This document shows, in pieces, positions 51,666 to 61,699 of a stretch of DNA of 64,000 nucleotides. The notes below the pieces were generated by a model. It was given only the letters and a program-made list of their open reading frames with translations, did not search any database and was not told the origin of the DNA. Origin of the DNA: Acidobacteriaceae bacterium (GTDB lineage: Bacteria > Acidobacteriota > Terriglobia > Terriglobales > Acidobacteriaceae); the NCBI GenBank assembly GCA_025356095.1, contig JANXUR010000097.1, forward strand, positions 62,001 to 126,000, in the 5' to 3' direction. Within the stretch, counting starts at the first letter, position 1. Each line of letters begins with the position of its first letter. Both the position numbers and the translations under genes were made by a program.

Positions 51666-54086
51666 CTAGCCTCCTCCCGATCCCGTGGGATGCCACGAGT
51701 AACAACTGGTAGCCGTATAGCTGTAGCCACCCACGCCCTGATGCTTGGGGTCGGTATTCGATTGCGTGTGTTGGTGGCACGTGATGCAAGAAAACACTTG
51801 GTAGTTGGTGGAGTTGGTATGGCAAGCTGAGCACGTGACCCACACAGACTGGTTGTGCGTGCCGGAGTAGATGGGGAACTTGGTGTGGTTGAAGACTGCG
51901 CCCGCCCATGAAGTGGTGGTATGGCAGTCCTGGCAAGTAGTAGGGAAGGCCGCCGCTACGTGGTTTGGATCTGTGGTGCCGGTATACGCTGCCTTGTGGC
52001 AGGAGTAGCAGTCGGTGGGTATTGTGGTGTAGTTGTTGTTGACGTGGCAACTGGCGCACGGCGTGGTAGTGTGTGCGCCGGTCAGGGGAAAAGGGCCGGT
52101 ACTGTGGTTGAAAGTGCTAGGCGTCCACGCCGTGGTGGTGTGGCAAAGATCGCAGGTCTGCGGATAGCCCGCCGTCACATGGTTTGGGTTCGTGGTGCCG
52201 TTGAAGTTGGTTAAGTGGCACGAGACGCAAGTGGTTGGCAGGCCCTTGAAGACTCCACTCGCGTGGCAGGAATTGCAATCGAGCGCGACGTGCGCACCCG
52301 TGAGTGGGAACGTAGTGTTCTTGGTGTGGTCGAACTGCGCGCCCGTCCACGCTGTGGTGGTGTGACACGTATCGCATGTTGTAGGAAAGCCAGCCTTAGC
52401 ATGGTTTGGGTCGGTGGTGGAGTTGTATTGCGTCAGGTGGCAAGCCGAGCAGGCGGCATTGTTCAGCGTGTAGTTCCCATTCACGTGGCAACTTACGCAG
52501 GCCAGCGCAGTGTGTGCGCCAGTCAGCGCGAAGCCGGTGCTGGCATGGTTGAAGGTGGCCCCACCCCAGTTGGTGGTGCTGTGGCATTCCTGGCACAGGG
52601 TCGGGAACTTCGCCTGCACGTGGTTGGGGTCAGTCGTGCCGTTGTAGTTATTCAGGTGGCAGGAGACGCAAGAAGGGTCCGTGATCTTATAGTTGCCTTT
52701 AATGTGGCACTGCGAGCACTGCAGCGGCACGTGCGCTCCGGTTAGGGGGAAGCCTGTGTTGTTGTGATTGAAGGTGGCGGTGAGCCATGAGGTGGTGTTG
52801 TGGCACTGTTCGCAAGTCTGCGGAAATCCAGCCTGCACGTGATTCGGATTCGTGGTGTCCTGAAAGTTCTTCAGATGGCACGATACGCACGACGCGTCGG
52901 TGATGTGGTAGTTGCCATTGATATGGCATTCCGCACACTGCAGTGTGGTGTGCGAGCCGGTAAGCGGGAAGCCTGTGTTGTTGTGGTTGAAGGTGGAGTT
53001 GAGCCATGTTGCCGTAGTGTGGCACTGCTCACACGGGGTGGGGAATCCTGCCTGCACGTGATTCGGGTTGGTGGTCGCTTTGTAATTCTTGATGTGGCAG
53101 GAAGCACAGTCGGTCGGCGTGCCTGGGTAGCGTCCGTTCACGTGGCAGAGAGTACAAGCAACACCAATGTGCCCGCCGGTTAGCGGATACTTAGTGAAGG
53201 TATTGTGGTCAAACGTTGTGGGGTTCCACGCGGCCGTGCTGTGGCAGGTTTGGCACGTGGTGGGGAAGCCCGCTTGGCTGTGATTCGGGTTCGAGGTGCC
53301 GGAATAGTCGCGCTGGTGGCACTCAATGCAGTTGGCGGGTGTACCTTTAAAGCGCCCATCTGCGTGGCAGGAGACACAGCCAATCGTCAAGTGTGCGCCG
53401 GTCAGCGCGTACCCGGTGAACTTCGCGTGATCAAACTTCGCATCAAATCAGGTGTTGAGGCTATGGCACTGCTGGCACTGCGTGGGGAATCCTGAAGCTA
53501 CGTGACTGGGGCCAGCCGTGTTCTGGTAGTCCTTCTGATGGCAAGACAAGCAGGCGGTTGAAAGTCCTTGGAACTAGCCCGCTGCTGCGCCCTTGTGGCA
53601 GGCCTCACACTCCAGCACTGAGTGCGCCCCAACGAGCGGAAAGCGGTTCTGGTGCTGCTGCACTGCTTGCAGAGAGACCTTCCAGCCTTTTACGGAGTGG
53701 CACTGCTCGCAACTAGAGCCGAACTGGCCGCGGTGCAAGTCTGCATGGCAAGCTGAGCATTGAGCGCCCACGTTGCTAAAGACCGGCTTGGTATGGCACT
53801 GGGTGCACGCCACACCTTGGTGCATTCCGCGCAGTGGGAACTTCGTCTGGTTGTGGTTGAACTCGGGTACTGCGCGGATTGGCTTCCAGCCGTCTGCAGT
53901 GTGGCAGTTCTGGCAGGGAATCGCCAGCGCGCCGTGCGGACTGCGCGAAGTCACCGCGATGGGGTTCGGCCCCGGATTCGCACCGACATGAGGCGACGCG
54001 GCCGTCGCTTGCGCAGGGGGAATCGGCAGGGCAGAGTGCGGCAGCAGAATCGCCAGCACGATTTTCAACAACAGATTCGGCACCAC
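51666..54086 (-). pseudogene. Giant multiheme cytochrome c with 30 CXXCH motifs, two in-frame stops
   Basis: One reading frame of 806 codons from a GTG at 54086 (signal peptide LLLKIVLAILLPHSALPI) to TAG at 51666. It contains 5 CXXCH before a TAG at 53574-53576, 2 between that and a TGA at 53448-53450, then 23 more. The TGA stands where repeats have Trp (HSLNT-stop-FDAKFDH against HSTAAWNPTTFDH), a TGG to TGA change. The last motif is CYSWH where CYSCH is expected. Repeat unit is about 65 residues with three hemes, N-P-N-H and FPLTGAH. Product is periplasmic or outside the cell. Pseudogene, recoded gene or sequence error. Confidence 0.75.
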
Positions 54087-54374
54087 GGGCTCACCGATCC
54101 TTCTGGGCTTCGTAGGATGGACTCGCAGTACGATGCCAACCGGTTCGCATCGCCGTTCCTGCTCATGACAGCGGCAGGTGTGGTTTGACTATGACTGCGA
54201 TGAGTGCAATCGTCGGGCCGGGGATGTACGCTGTGATACTCGTTTGGACGTTTGTGATTGCGGCTAGTTCTGACCCTTTTCTCGCACTTAGAACCGTGTG
54301 AACTTAATTTTTGCTCGCAGCCCGGCAGTAAGGCACTTCTGTGCTGAGTAACTTCTGCCCCATGCGCGCAGTTT

Positions 54375-56392
54375 TTACTTCCGGGGTAGGGCGACAATAT
54401 CCGCGCCGTGGCACGCGGCGCATTGCTTGGGAGTAGGCTGATAAAACAGCACCGGCTTGCCTGAAATCTCTCGCATCAACGAGTGGCAACGGGCGCAGCG
54501 GACATCGCGATGGAAGCCGGTCAGAGCGAAGCTGGTGCGGGCGTTGTGGTCGAAGAGCGAAGGCTTCCACTGACTCACGTTGTGGCAGTCTGCGCATGGG
54601 GTCTTACCCGAGGATTTGTCCACAAATTGCGCCGCATCGGCATCTTGATGGCAGGCTTCGCACTGCGTGGGAGCACTCCGAAAGTCCACATGCTTCAGAG
54701 TAGTCTCCAGATTCGAGGGCCGATGGCATTCTGCGCAGGCTACCGCGCGATGCGAAGCTACTAACTTGAAGTTGGTAGTCTCGTGGTCGAATCCCGTCAA
54801 TTCCTTCCAAGACTTGGTGGAGTGGCAAGTAAGGCAGCCAGCAGGCGAACCATCGGGGCGAGGCTTGGCAGCAGCCATGCGCTCGCTAAATTGCCCCTGA
54901 TGCGGATCTTGATGGCATTGTGCGCATGCCAGATCGCTAAAGTGGAAGACCACACTCGTAGTTACCCTAGTTTCGCTGGAGTTACTCTGCGTTTTGCTGG
55001 CGCGCATGACGGTTTCGTCCTTCGCTGGCTTGTGGCATTCCACGCATGGCGTAGCTACGTGACCACCCGTCAGCAGAAAGCGGGTTTCTTTATGGCGGTC
55101 CAGCGTGAAGGTAGAGGGTGCATAGCCCTGCACGGTGTGGCAGCGGTCGCAGTGGTTCCAGTTTGGTGCCCCAGCAAACTGCCCCTGATGCCCGTCTTTG
55201 TGGCAGTCGTTGCACTGGGCGATGCTGATCTTGAACTTAGCCTCCTTGCCGACGGGAATATGGCAACTGCCGCAAGCCACGGTGGCATGCTTGGCCTCCA
55301 GCGGATACTTTGTGGATGCATGCAGCGCAACCGTGAAGGTGGTCAGCTTCCAGCCATCCACGCTATGGCAAGCGGAACATTCGCCACTGCCGTTGACCTT
55401 CGAGGGATTGCCGCTAAATTGCCCGCTATGGGGGTCCAGCTTGTGGCAGTCTGTGCACTTGGCGAAAGCGACCGGCTTCTTGAAGTCGCCTGAGGCGTGG
55501 CATTGCGCGCAGTTGACGCCCGCGTGTTTGCCCCGCAGAGGGAAATGAGTCTGGGCATGATCAAAGTGCGCACTCACTGCCGCCGCCGCCGCCACCTTCT
55601 TCCATCCACCGGTGTTGTGGCAGGCTGCGCATCCTTGTGGGAAGGATCCCTTGTGCACGTCGGTATGGCAGGCCGAGCACCAGTCAAAGGCAATTCCCGT
55701 CCATCGAGGCTGCTGGTTTGCGCCCGGTGTGTGGCACTTGGCGCACGCTACGTTGGCATGCAGTCCAGTCAAAGCAAATCGCGTCTTGCCGTGATCGAAT
55801 CTCTGTGTGGCCTTCCAGTCGTTGGCATTGTGGCACTGCGTGCAATCGGTGCCCAGGCGGCCATTGTGCTGATCCGCATGGCAGGAAGCGCAACTGCGTG
55901 AAAGGCCGAGAAAACTGTGGCCGATATCCTTCTTCTGAATTGCGCCCTTTTCCGCCTCACCTTGTGGAATGGATTGTGGCATTGGATGCACGGAAGCGCG
56001 GCGTGCTTACCCTCCAGCGCGAAACCAGCCTGCCGATGGTCGAGACCCTTAGGCTCCCACTTCACTAGGGGAAAGTCCCCGCCGTTGTGCTCGGAGTGGC
56101 AGCGGGCACAGCCTTGGCTGCTGCCCGGTTGCAGTCCGTAGGTGGCATGCAAGCCGCGGCGAGCGGTGAGGCGCACTGCGATCTCCGCATGGCAGGTGAG
56201 GCACCCCAACTGCGCGCTGCCGCCGATGGAGTGGCAAGTGGTGCAATGGGTTGCGCCTTCCATCCCGCGGTGCGCCGCCGCGAGCGGCCCGGGCGAAATC
56301 TGCCCCTTCGCTGGCAGGGCGAGGCTCAGTCCTATCCACAGAAGGAGCAGTGGTAGCGACGTGCGTGCAATCAGCGTTTGGCAATCGGACAA
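54375..56392 (-). pseudogene. Multiheme cytochrome c with 23 CXXCH motifs, one frameshift
   Basis: The first part reads from 56392 (TTG; signal peptide, 4 CXXCH) and runs out of frame after CIQCHNP. The remainder in the next frame, up to 54375, has 19 more motifs. A single missing base at 55971-55972 restores CIQCHNPIPQGEAEKG, which continues naturally into the KDIGHSFLGL block; the intact protein would have about 672 residues. Repeats include CHxDxHxGxF units (CHADQHNGRLG, CHKDGHQGQFAG). Start codon uncertain: no clear Shine-Dalgarno. Upstream of the 30-heme gene by 288 bases. Periplasmic, heme attached by the Ccm system. Confidence 0.72.
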
Positions 56393-56711
56393 AGGAGGTC
56401 TCGGAGTGCATCCGTCGCAATCCTCGCGGAACTGCGCGGTATGAATGCAGTGTATTCGCGATTTCAGCCGTTCCCATACACGTTGGTACCAATCCCCCGA
56501 TGGACTCGGCCTACCCGAAATCCTCGTTCAAAAGTTCAAACTAAAGTTCATGTCAGCAGGGACCCTCCGGCATCTTTCAAGCGACAGAGCTTGAGGCTAG
56601 AGTTGGATTGTGAACGTTCGGCATCGCCCTGCGGTTGGAACCTGCGCGCTTCGGATGACGGGGAGTGAGGCTGGCAAACGCTTGCAATAGCGGTAGATAG
56701 CAGAAGGGAGT
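56393..56711. other. Region upstream of the cytochrome locus, before the tRNA
   Basis: 319 bases, expected to contain the promoter of the minus-strand cytochrome locus. I see no clear -35/-10 pair or regulator site and no coding sequence. Confidence 0.4.
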
Positions 56712-56786
56712 TGGTAGCGCTACCGGGAATCGAACCCGGGTTTTAAGATTGAGAATCTCACGTCCTAACCCCTAGACGATAGCGCC
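56712..56786 (-). tRNA. tRNA-Glu(CTC)
   Basis: 75 bases including encoded CCA. Acceptor GGCGCTA/TAGCGCT (first pair G-U), D arm GTC...GAC, anticodon stem TGAGA/TCTTA with loop TTCTCAA giving anticodon CTC, T arm CCGGG TTCGATT CCCGG. Discriminator A. Stands alone. Confidence 0.95.
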
Positions 56787-57008
56787 ACGCAGACTTCGAT
56801 TATAGCAAAGCAACTCATCGCCTGAAATGCGGGGTCGAACCCGTGGCTCCCCGCCCGCAGACTCTGGTTCTCCAGGATGGCGAGTGGAATTGCAGTAACC
56901 GGCATATTGCATCTCATCCCCGTACCCTAAACCCCGCACACTCAACCTTGCGCTGCCACTGCTCTACCCCGCTCCGCCAGCGCGGCAAAGCATCTATGGG
57001 AGGAACAC

Positions 57009-58133
57009 ATGAAGAACCGACTTGCTATGCTATGGGCTGCCGCTCTGCTACTCTCCGCGCTGCCAATCGTTGCCCTTCCGGCCTACGCGCAGGACGAGAA
57101 CGCGATTGTGGTGGGGGAGGATGGACTTCAGCCCCAGGCAGTTCCACCGCCGTTGCCGCTGCCGCTGCGTCCGCGTTTCGCGTCCCTTGCGCCGCGCTTC
57201 CGAGGAGACTTCTTTACAGTAAGCAACACCACCACGGTAACCAACTGGGCGGGTAGTTTCACCGCTGCGGCCAAGTCGTATGCGTTTCGCATGGTGGGCA
57301 CAGATCCAAGCAAAGGTGGGGTCACCACCACGGTGCCGACGTTCCTGATCCCAATCAAGATTACACTTTCCGCCGGCGCAGTCTACGATCCGGGCAAGCG
57401 GATAGGCACCACCCCCAACAGCGTAATGCAAAACATACCTCTGTCACCTCTCTTCCAGAGCAGCAGCTTCAAGCTGGGCACAGTGGATATGGGTTTTACC
57501 CAGTATGTGGACGCGTTTCAGCGGGCCAGCCTCTGGTCTGCGGTTAGTAAGGCAACCAGCTATCACGTCCTATTGGGTACGCCTACACTGCTGCCAGCAC
57601 TCGCACTCACGGTGCCTGCAATCTCTGGTACTACTGTGTCGGCGTTTGGGGTGAACGCGGCATATGTTGACATCAACTACCTAGATGCGCAGTTACAGCA
57701 GTACATGAAGAGCCACACTCAGATTACTCCGAATAGCTTACCGATCTTCGTGAGCTTTGATACTTATCTACACGATTCGGGTGGCTGTTGCATCGGGGGT
57801 TACCACTCAGCTACAGGCTCGTCCAGCGCGCCGCAGACTTACTCCTATGCCACCTACGTGGATCGGACAGGAGCGTTCTCAGAAGATGTGGCGGCGCTCT
57901 CGCATGAAGTAGGGGAATGGATGGCGGATCCCTTCGTCAACAACAACACACCATGCGGGGCACTAGAGGTAGGCGACCCGCTCGTAAACCATGACTTTGC
58001 AGTGACGATGAACGGCGTCACGTTCCATCCACAGGAGCTTGCGTTCCTCTCTTGGTTCGCATTGGACAATCCGTCCAAAGGTGCCAATAAGTGGTATTCA
58101 TTCCGCAATGCACTTAGTACCGCCTGCAAGTAG
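57009..58133 (+). CDS. Secreted protein with zincin-like HEVGEW motif
   Basis: 374 residues from the ATG at 57009 with GGGAGGAA upstream; signal peptide to about AYAQD. A Pro-rich segment follows, then a globular domain. At about residue 297 is ALSHEVGEWMADPFVNNNTP, in which H-E-x-x-E-W could bind zinc and hold the catalytic Glu in the manner of short-spacer zincins; a later Glu or Asp (GALEVGDPL) may be a third ligand. Two Cys (GGCCIGG) lie before it. Function as a peptidase is plausible but not shown. Confidence 0.5.
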   Translation: MKNRLAMLWAAALLLSALPIVALPAYAQDENAIVVGEDGLQPQAVPPPLPLPLRPRFASLAPRFRGDFFTVSNTTTVTNWAGSFTAAAKSYAFRMVGTDPSKGGVTTTVPTFLIPIKITLSAGAVYDPGKRIGTTPNSVMQNIPLSPLFQSSSFKLGTVDMGFTQYVDAFQRASLWSAVSKATSYHVLLGTPTLLPALALTVPAISGTTVSAFGVNAAYVDINYLDAQLQQYMKSHTQITPNSLPIFVSFDTYLHDSGGCCIGGYHSATGSSSAPQTYSYATYVDRTGAFSEDVAALSHEVGEWMADPFVNNNTPCGALEVGDPLVNHDFAVTMNGVTFHPQELAFLSWFALDNPSKGANKWYSFRNALSTACK

Positions 58134-58146
58134 GTGGGGCAAAGCA

Positions 58147-61100
58147 TCAAAAACTAAGTCGAACAGCCAGTTGAATGATTCGCGGTTCCAAGGTGCCCAA
58201 TATCTGGCCAAAGGTGCGGCTGTTGATGTTGGGGTTTGGGGGCAGAAACTCAGCATGGTTCAGCAGGTTGAAAAAGTCAGCGCGAAATTCGACTTGCGTG
58301 CCTTCCCGAAAGAGTGGAGTCTTCTTGGAAACTGCCAGATTGAGGTTGTAGAGGGCAGGGGCACGCAACGCGTTGCGCGGAAGTGTTCCGTATGTGCGTA
58401 GGGAGGAATTCGCCACTGCCTGTGCGTCGGAAGGAAAGACACTGGCACCCGGTTGGCAGGCCAAATCTTGCGCCGCGCACTGCTGGTTTGAGAATGACGT
58501 AGGAGCGAACCAGTAGTGGCCGCTCGTGCCGCCATAAGAATTCACCTGGCGAGGGTCGTGGTATAGCAGTGGCCCAACTAAATTCGCCCGAGCTAGCCCC
58601 GGATCACCAGCGCCCGAGGGGCCCGGGCTGGTGAAGTCTACTTGCGAAGGCAGGTTGGCAAACACGTCGAACGGTATGCCGGTGCGCCACGAAAGAATCG
58701 GGAAGACACTCCAGCCTTGCAGCAGCTGCTTCGGCGCAGCTTCCCACCATCGTTCCAAGGGCAAGTTCCAGCCTCCGCTGAAAACCATACGCTGCCGGAT
58801 ATCGAAGTCGGATGAGGCGCGGAATAAATTTGTTTGATATGCCGGGACGTAGGCACCGCTTCTCCGAAAGCCGGAGGCGTTGTCAATGTTGTGACTGTAA
58901 GTGTAGGCAAGAGTAAAGTAAGACGAGCCAAAACGTGCTCCCTCAGTTACTATCTTTTTCAGGCTAGCCTGCATGCCATTGTAACTAGAGTTGGCTATGT
59001 TCCGGAACTGAGGGAGGCTGGCAAAACTGCAAAGGAAAAAAGTATCGAAGGTACAACTGCTATTGCCCGGCGTAAGGTTCAGTACGCGGTCCGTCGTACC
59101 CAATACGACTGGATTGGCATCTACCAACGAGGTAAGGCCATGCGAGCGGGTGCCGGAGAAATCCACTTCCATTACTAGTCCGCGGCTAAGCTCATGCTGT
59201 AAGTTCAAATCAAACTGAAAGATACGAGGAGTCCTCAGGTGCGGATCCACTGCGTAGGTGGAACCCGAAGAGCCAAAAGGTAGAAAGCCAGCATCTGCGA
59301 AGTTCACCTCAGACGGCGGTCGCGTGGAAGGAAATGGATTGGGTACGCCTCCCGTCTCATAGGGAAAGGACAGACTAGTGGGTAGCGTGGTCGCTGCTGG
59401 ACTCAGTGGGCCGAACACAAACCCCGTGCTGGGGGAAAACGGAGGTTGTCCGTTAAATTGCAGGTTGTCTTCCCCCTTCAGAATGTCGTAAACCACGCCC
59501 GCGCCGCCGCGCAGACTGGTGCGCCCGGTTCCAGTGACGTCCCAAGCAAAGCCGATGCGCGGACTCCAGTCGCTTTCATCAGAAAAATTGGAGCCCCGCG
59601 GAGCGCCGGGGTCGCCTGGGAACACCAGACCCACCGGCGCGTGGATGAAGACCTGCGACTGCTTTCCTGGGATGATGGAGAAGGTTCGGCCCTGGCTGTC
59701 GGTTTTGGGGGTACTGAACTCATAGCGTAAACCAGCGGTCACCACCAAGCGCTTGTGCAAGTGCCATTCATCCTGCAAGAAGGCATAAGCGGTTCGACTG
59801 CCAACATCCGAAGGCGCCCGCGCCGATTGCCGGAAGATCAGCGGCAGGCCAAGCAGAAAGTCCGCGAAAGCATTTTGCGAATAGAATCCGCCTTGCCCCA
59901 GAAACTGGAACTCGCCATTCACGACGAAAGAAAAAGCGGTGTCATTGTGAAAGCCGGTAAGTCCCGTGCCGAACTTGAGGTCGTGGCGTCCGCGGTTCCA
60001 GCTCAGAACATCCGAAAAGGCCAAGGTGTCATCCACAATGCGTTGCGGGCCATTCTCGCTGGGCCCAATGTTCAAGGCTCCAAAGTCGAAGACGAGTCCA
60101 CTGGGGCCGGTGGCTTGGTCTGGGGTAATGTGAATCCCTAGATCCTGCGGGGTGCTAAGTGGCTGCTCCGGACGCAGGCTGTCCCCCAAACTGCGTTGCG
60201 CTGTGAAGCGAAACTCATTGAGCAGATTCGGGCGGAAGATGCGCGCATAAGTAAAGTTCAGGAATAGGTTCTTGAATCCAGATCGAGCCGGGAAGTCAGC
60301 CGTATCAGAAAAATTAAAGGGAGTTGCAGTGATGGCATCGTTGCCCCCGAGCGTCAGATAAAAACGATCTTTGCTTGAAGCCAGCAAATCTGTTTTAAGG
60401 GTGAACTCTTCCGATCGCAAGCTTGCGGTTCCGGTGGGTTGCACAAAGCCGGTGGAAGAGCTTGGAATCCATCCTTTGGCAATGTATTCGCTGGCAACTG
60501 GGTTGATGCGCGTCGGGTCAATGATGGCGCGGAGCGAACGGCTAACGTTGGGCTGAAAGACAGGATATTGCTGCAAGAATGCGACTACATTCGTGTCAGG
60601 CCCCCCGTCTGGGCCGCTCTGCGAAAAATCTCCGGTGAGTTCGGCCGGCGTAAATGCAGACGCTCGGAGCGCGGTCTGCGAAAGCGTTTCTCGCTCCCCT
60701 TGATAGCCGAAAAAGAAGAACGCACCCCGGTCAGAGCTTGGCCGAGTTCGCATCAGGGGCCCACCGAGCGTGCCTCCAAATTGGTGACGGTGTAGGGGAG
60801 CCCGGGGAATGACGCCAGACGCCGCATTTTTGTGGAAGTAGGAGTTGGCATCGAGGGCGTCATTCCGCAAATATTCGAATGCGGCCCCGTGAAACTCACG
60901 GGTGCCCGACCGAGTGGCGATGGCGACGATGCCCCCCGAGTTGCGCCCATACTCCGCGGGAAAGTTGCCGGTCAGGATGCGGAATTCTGCTACGGTATCG
61001 GGATTGGGGTCATAAACCTGATGGTTGTCGAGCAAGTCGTTATTGATGCCGCCATCGAGGAAGTAGGCCACGGAGTCGCCGCGATTGCCCGCGACGCTGA

Positions 61101-61614
61101 AGCCAGAGCCGAAGGCGTCGGGCAGAACGCCGGGTTGCAGCAGGGCCAGGCTGATCACATCACGACCGTTGAGCGGAGCGTCGCGAATCACTTCACCCGT
61201 TACCACATGGCCGATCTCAGGATTGACGGTCGCGACCAGATCGTCGCGCGAGCGCACTTCGATGCGAACCGTTGGCGCACCAATACTCATTGCCACTTCC
61301 ACGTTCAGGATGTCGGCGATGTGGAGGCGGATGCCGCCCACGGTAGCGGCAGCAAAACCGCTGTGCTGCGCGATCAAGGTATAGGTTCCGGGCTGCAACA
61401 AGGGAACGGCAAAATAACCCCGCGCATTGGTTTCGGTTTCACGCGATAAGCCCTGTTCCTGATTGAATACGGTGATTCTCGTGGCAGCCACAGCTGCACC
61501 GGTCTGGTCGCGAACGGTTCCGCCGATGACCCCACGTTGGCAGACTCCAGCCGAAGGCGCGAGGAGCAACGACAACCAAATAACCCGGCAAAGACCAGGA
61601 AGGAGACGGTTCAA
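58147..61614 (-). CDS. TonB-dependent-receptor-like outer-membrane protein with N-terminal CarboxypepD_reg domain
   Basis: 1155 residues from a TTG at 61614 (signal peptide RLLPGLCRVIWLSLLLAPSAG). A CarboxypepD_reg-like domain (about 27-110) is followed by a plug-like region (VTGEVIRDAPLNGRDVISLA, GNRGDSVAYFLDGGINNDLLD) and a large beta-barrel. Ends with IIQLAVRLSF, an aromatic C-terminal strand. This is the Oar-like family that is much expanded in Acidobacteriota. Transport substrate unknown. Follows the sigma and anti-sigma genes in the same direction, 85 bases away. Confidence 0.85.
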   Translation of the reverse strand: MNRLLPGLCRVIWLSLLLAPSAGVCQRGVIGGTVRDQTGAAVAATRITVFNQEQGLSRETETNARGYFAVPLLQPGTYTLIAQHSGFAAATVGGIRLHIADILNVEVAMSIGAPTVRIEVRSRDDLVATVNPEIGHVVTGEVIRDAPLNGRDVISLALLQPGVLPDAFGSGFSVAGNRGDSVAYFLDGGINNDLLDNHQVYDPNPDTVAEFRILTGNFPAEYGRNSGGIVAIATRSGTREFHGAAFEYLRNDALDANSYFHKNAASGVIPRAPLHRHQFGGTLGGPLMRTRPSSDRGAFFFFGYQGERETLSQTALRASAFTPAELTGDFSQSGPDGGPDTNVVAFLQQYPVFQPNVSRSLRAIIDPTRINPVASEYIAKGWIPSSSTGFVQPTGTASLRSEEFTLKTDLLASSKDRFYLTLGGNDAITATPFNFSDTADFPARSGFKNLFLNFTYARIFRPNLLNEFRFTAQRSLGDSLRPEQPLSTPQDLGIHITPDQATGPSGLVFDFGALNIGPSENGPQRIVDDTLAFSDVLSWNRGRHDLKFGTGLTGFHNDTAFSFVVNGEFQFLGQGGFYSQNAFADFLLGLPLIFRQSARAPSDVGSRTAYAFLQDEWHLHKRLVVTAGLRYEFSTPKTDSQGRTFSIIPGKQSQVFIHAPVGLVFPGDPGAPRGSNFSDESDWSPRIGFAWDVTGTGRTSLRGGAGVVYDILKGEDNLQFNGQPPFSPSTGFVFGPLSPAATTLPTSLSFPYETGGVPNPFPSTRPPSEVNFADAGFLPFGSSGSTYAVDPHLRTPRIFQFDLNLQHELSRGLVMEVDFSGTRSHGLTSLVDANPVVLGTTDRVLNLTPGNSSCTFDTFFLCSFASLPQFRNIANSSYNGMQASLKKIVTEGARFGSSYFTLAYTYSHNIDNASGFRRSGAYVPAYQTNLFRASSDFDIRQRMVFSGGWNLPLERWWEAAPKQLLQGWSVFPILSWRTGIPFDVFANLPSQVDFTSPGPSGAGDPGLARANLVGPLLYHDPRQVNSYGGTSGHYWFAPTSFSNQQCAAQDLACQPGASVFPSDAQAVANSSLRTYGTLPRNALRAPALYNLNLAVSKKTPLFREGTQVEFRADFFNLLNHAEFLPPNPNINSRTFGQILGTLEPRIIQLAVRLSF

Positions 61615-61699
61615 CCCAAGGACCCCGAAAGGACGCTAAAACAAAAATCTACCAACAGTTGAGGAATCGCTACCAGAATAACGCGTTTTGCCCCAAACT

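Noticed and set aside
51666-54086. A genetic code with TGA read as Trp
   Set aside because: Many genes nearby end in TGA at overlapping starts (hisI, hisG, hisB, lolC, ccmH), so TGA is a normal stop here. Local readthrough is not excluded.
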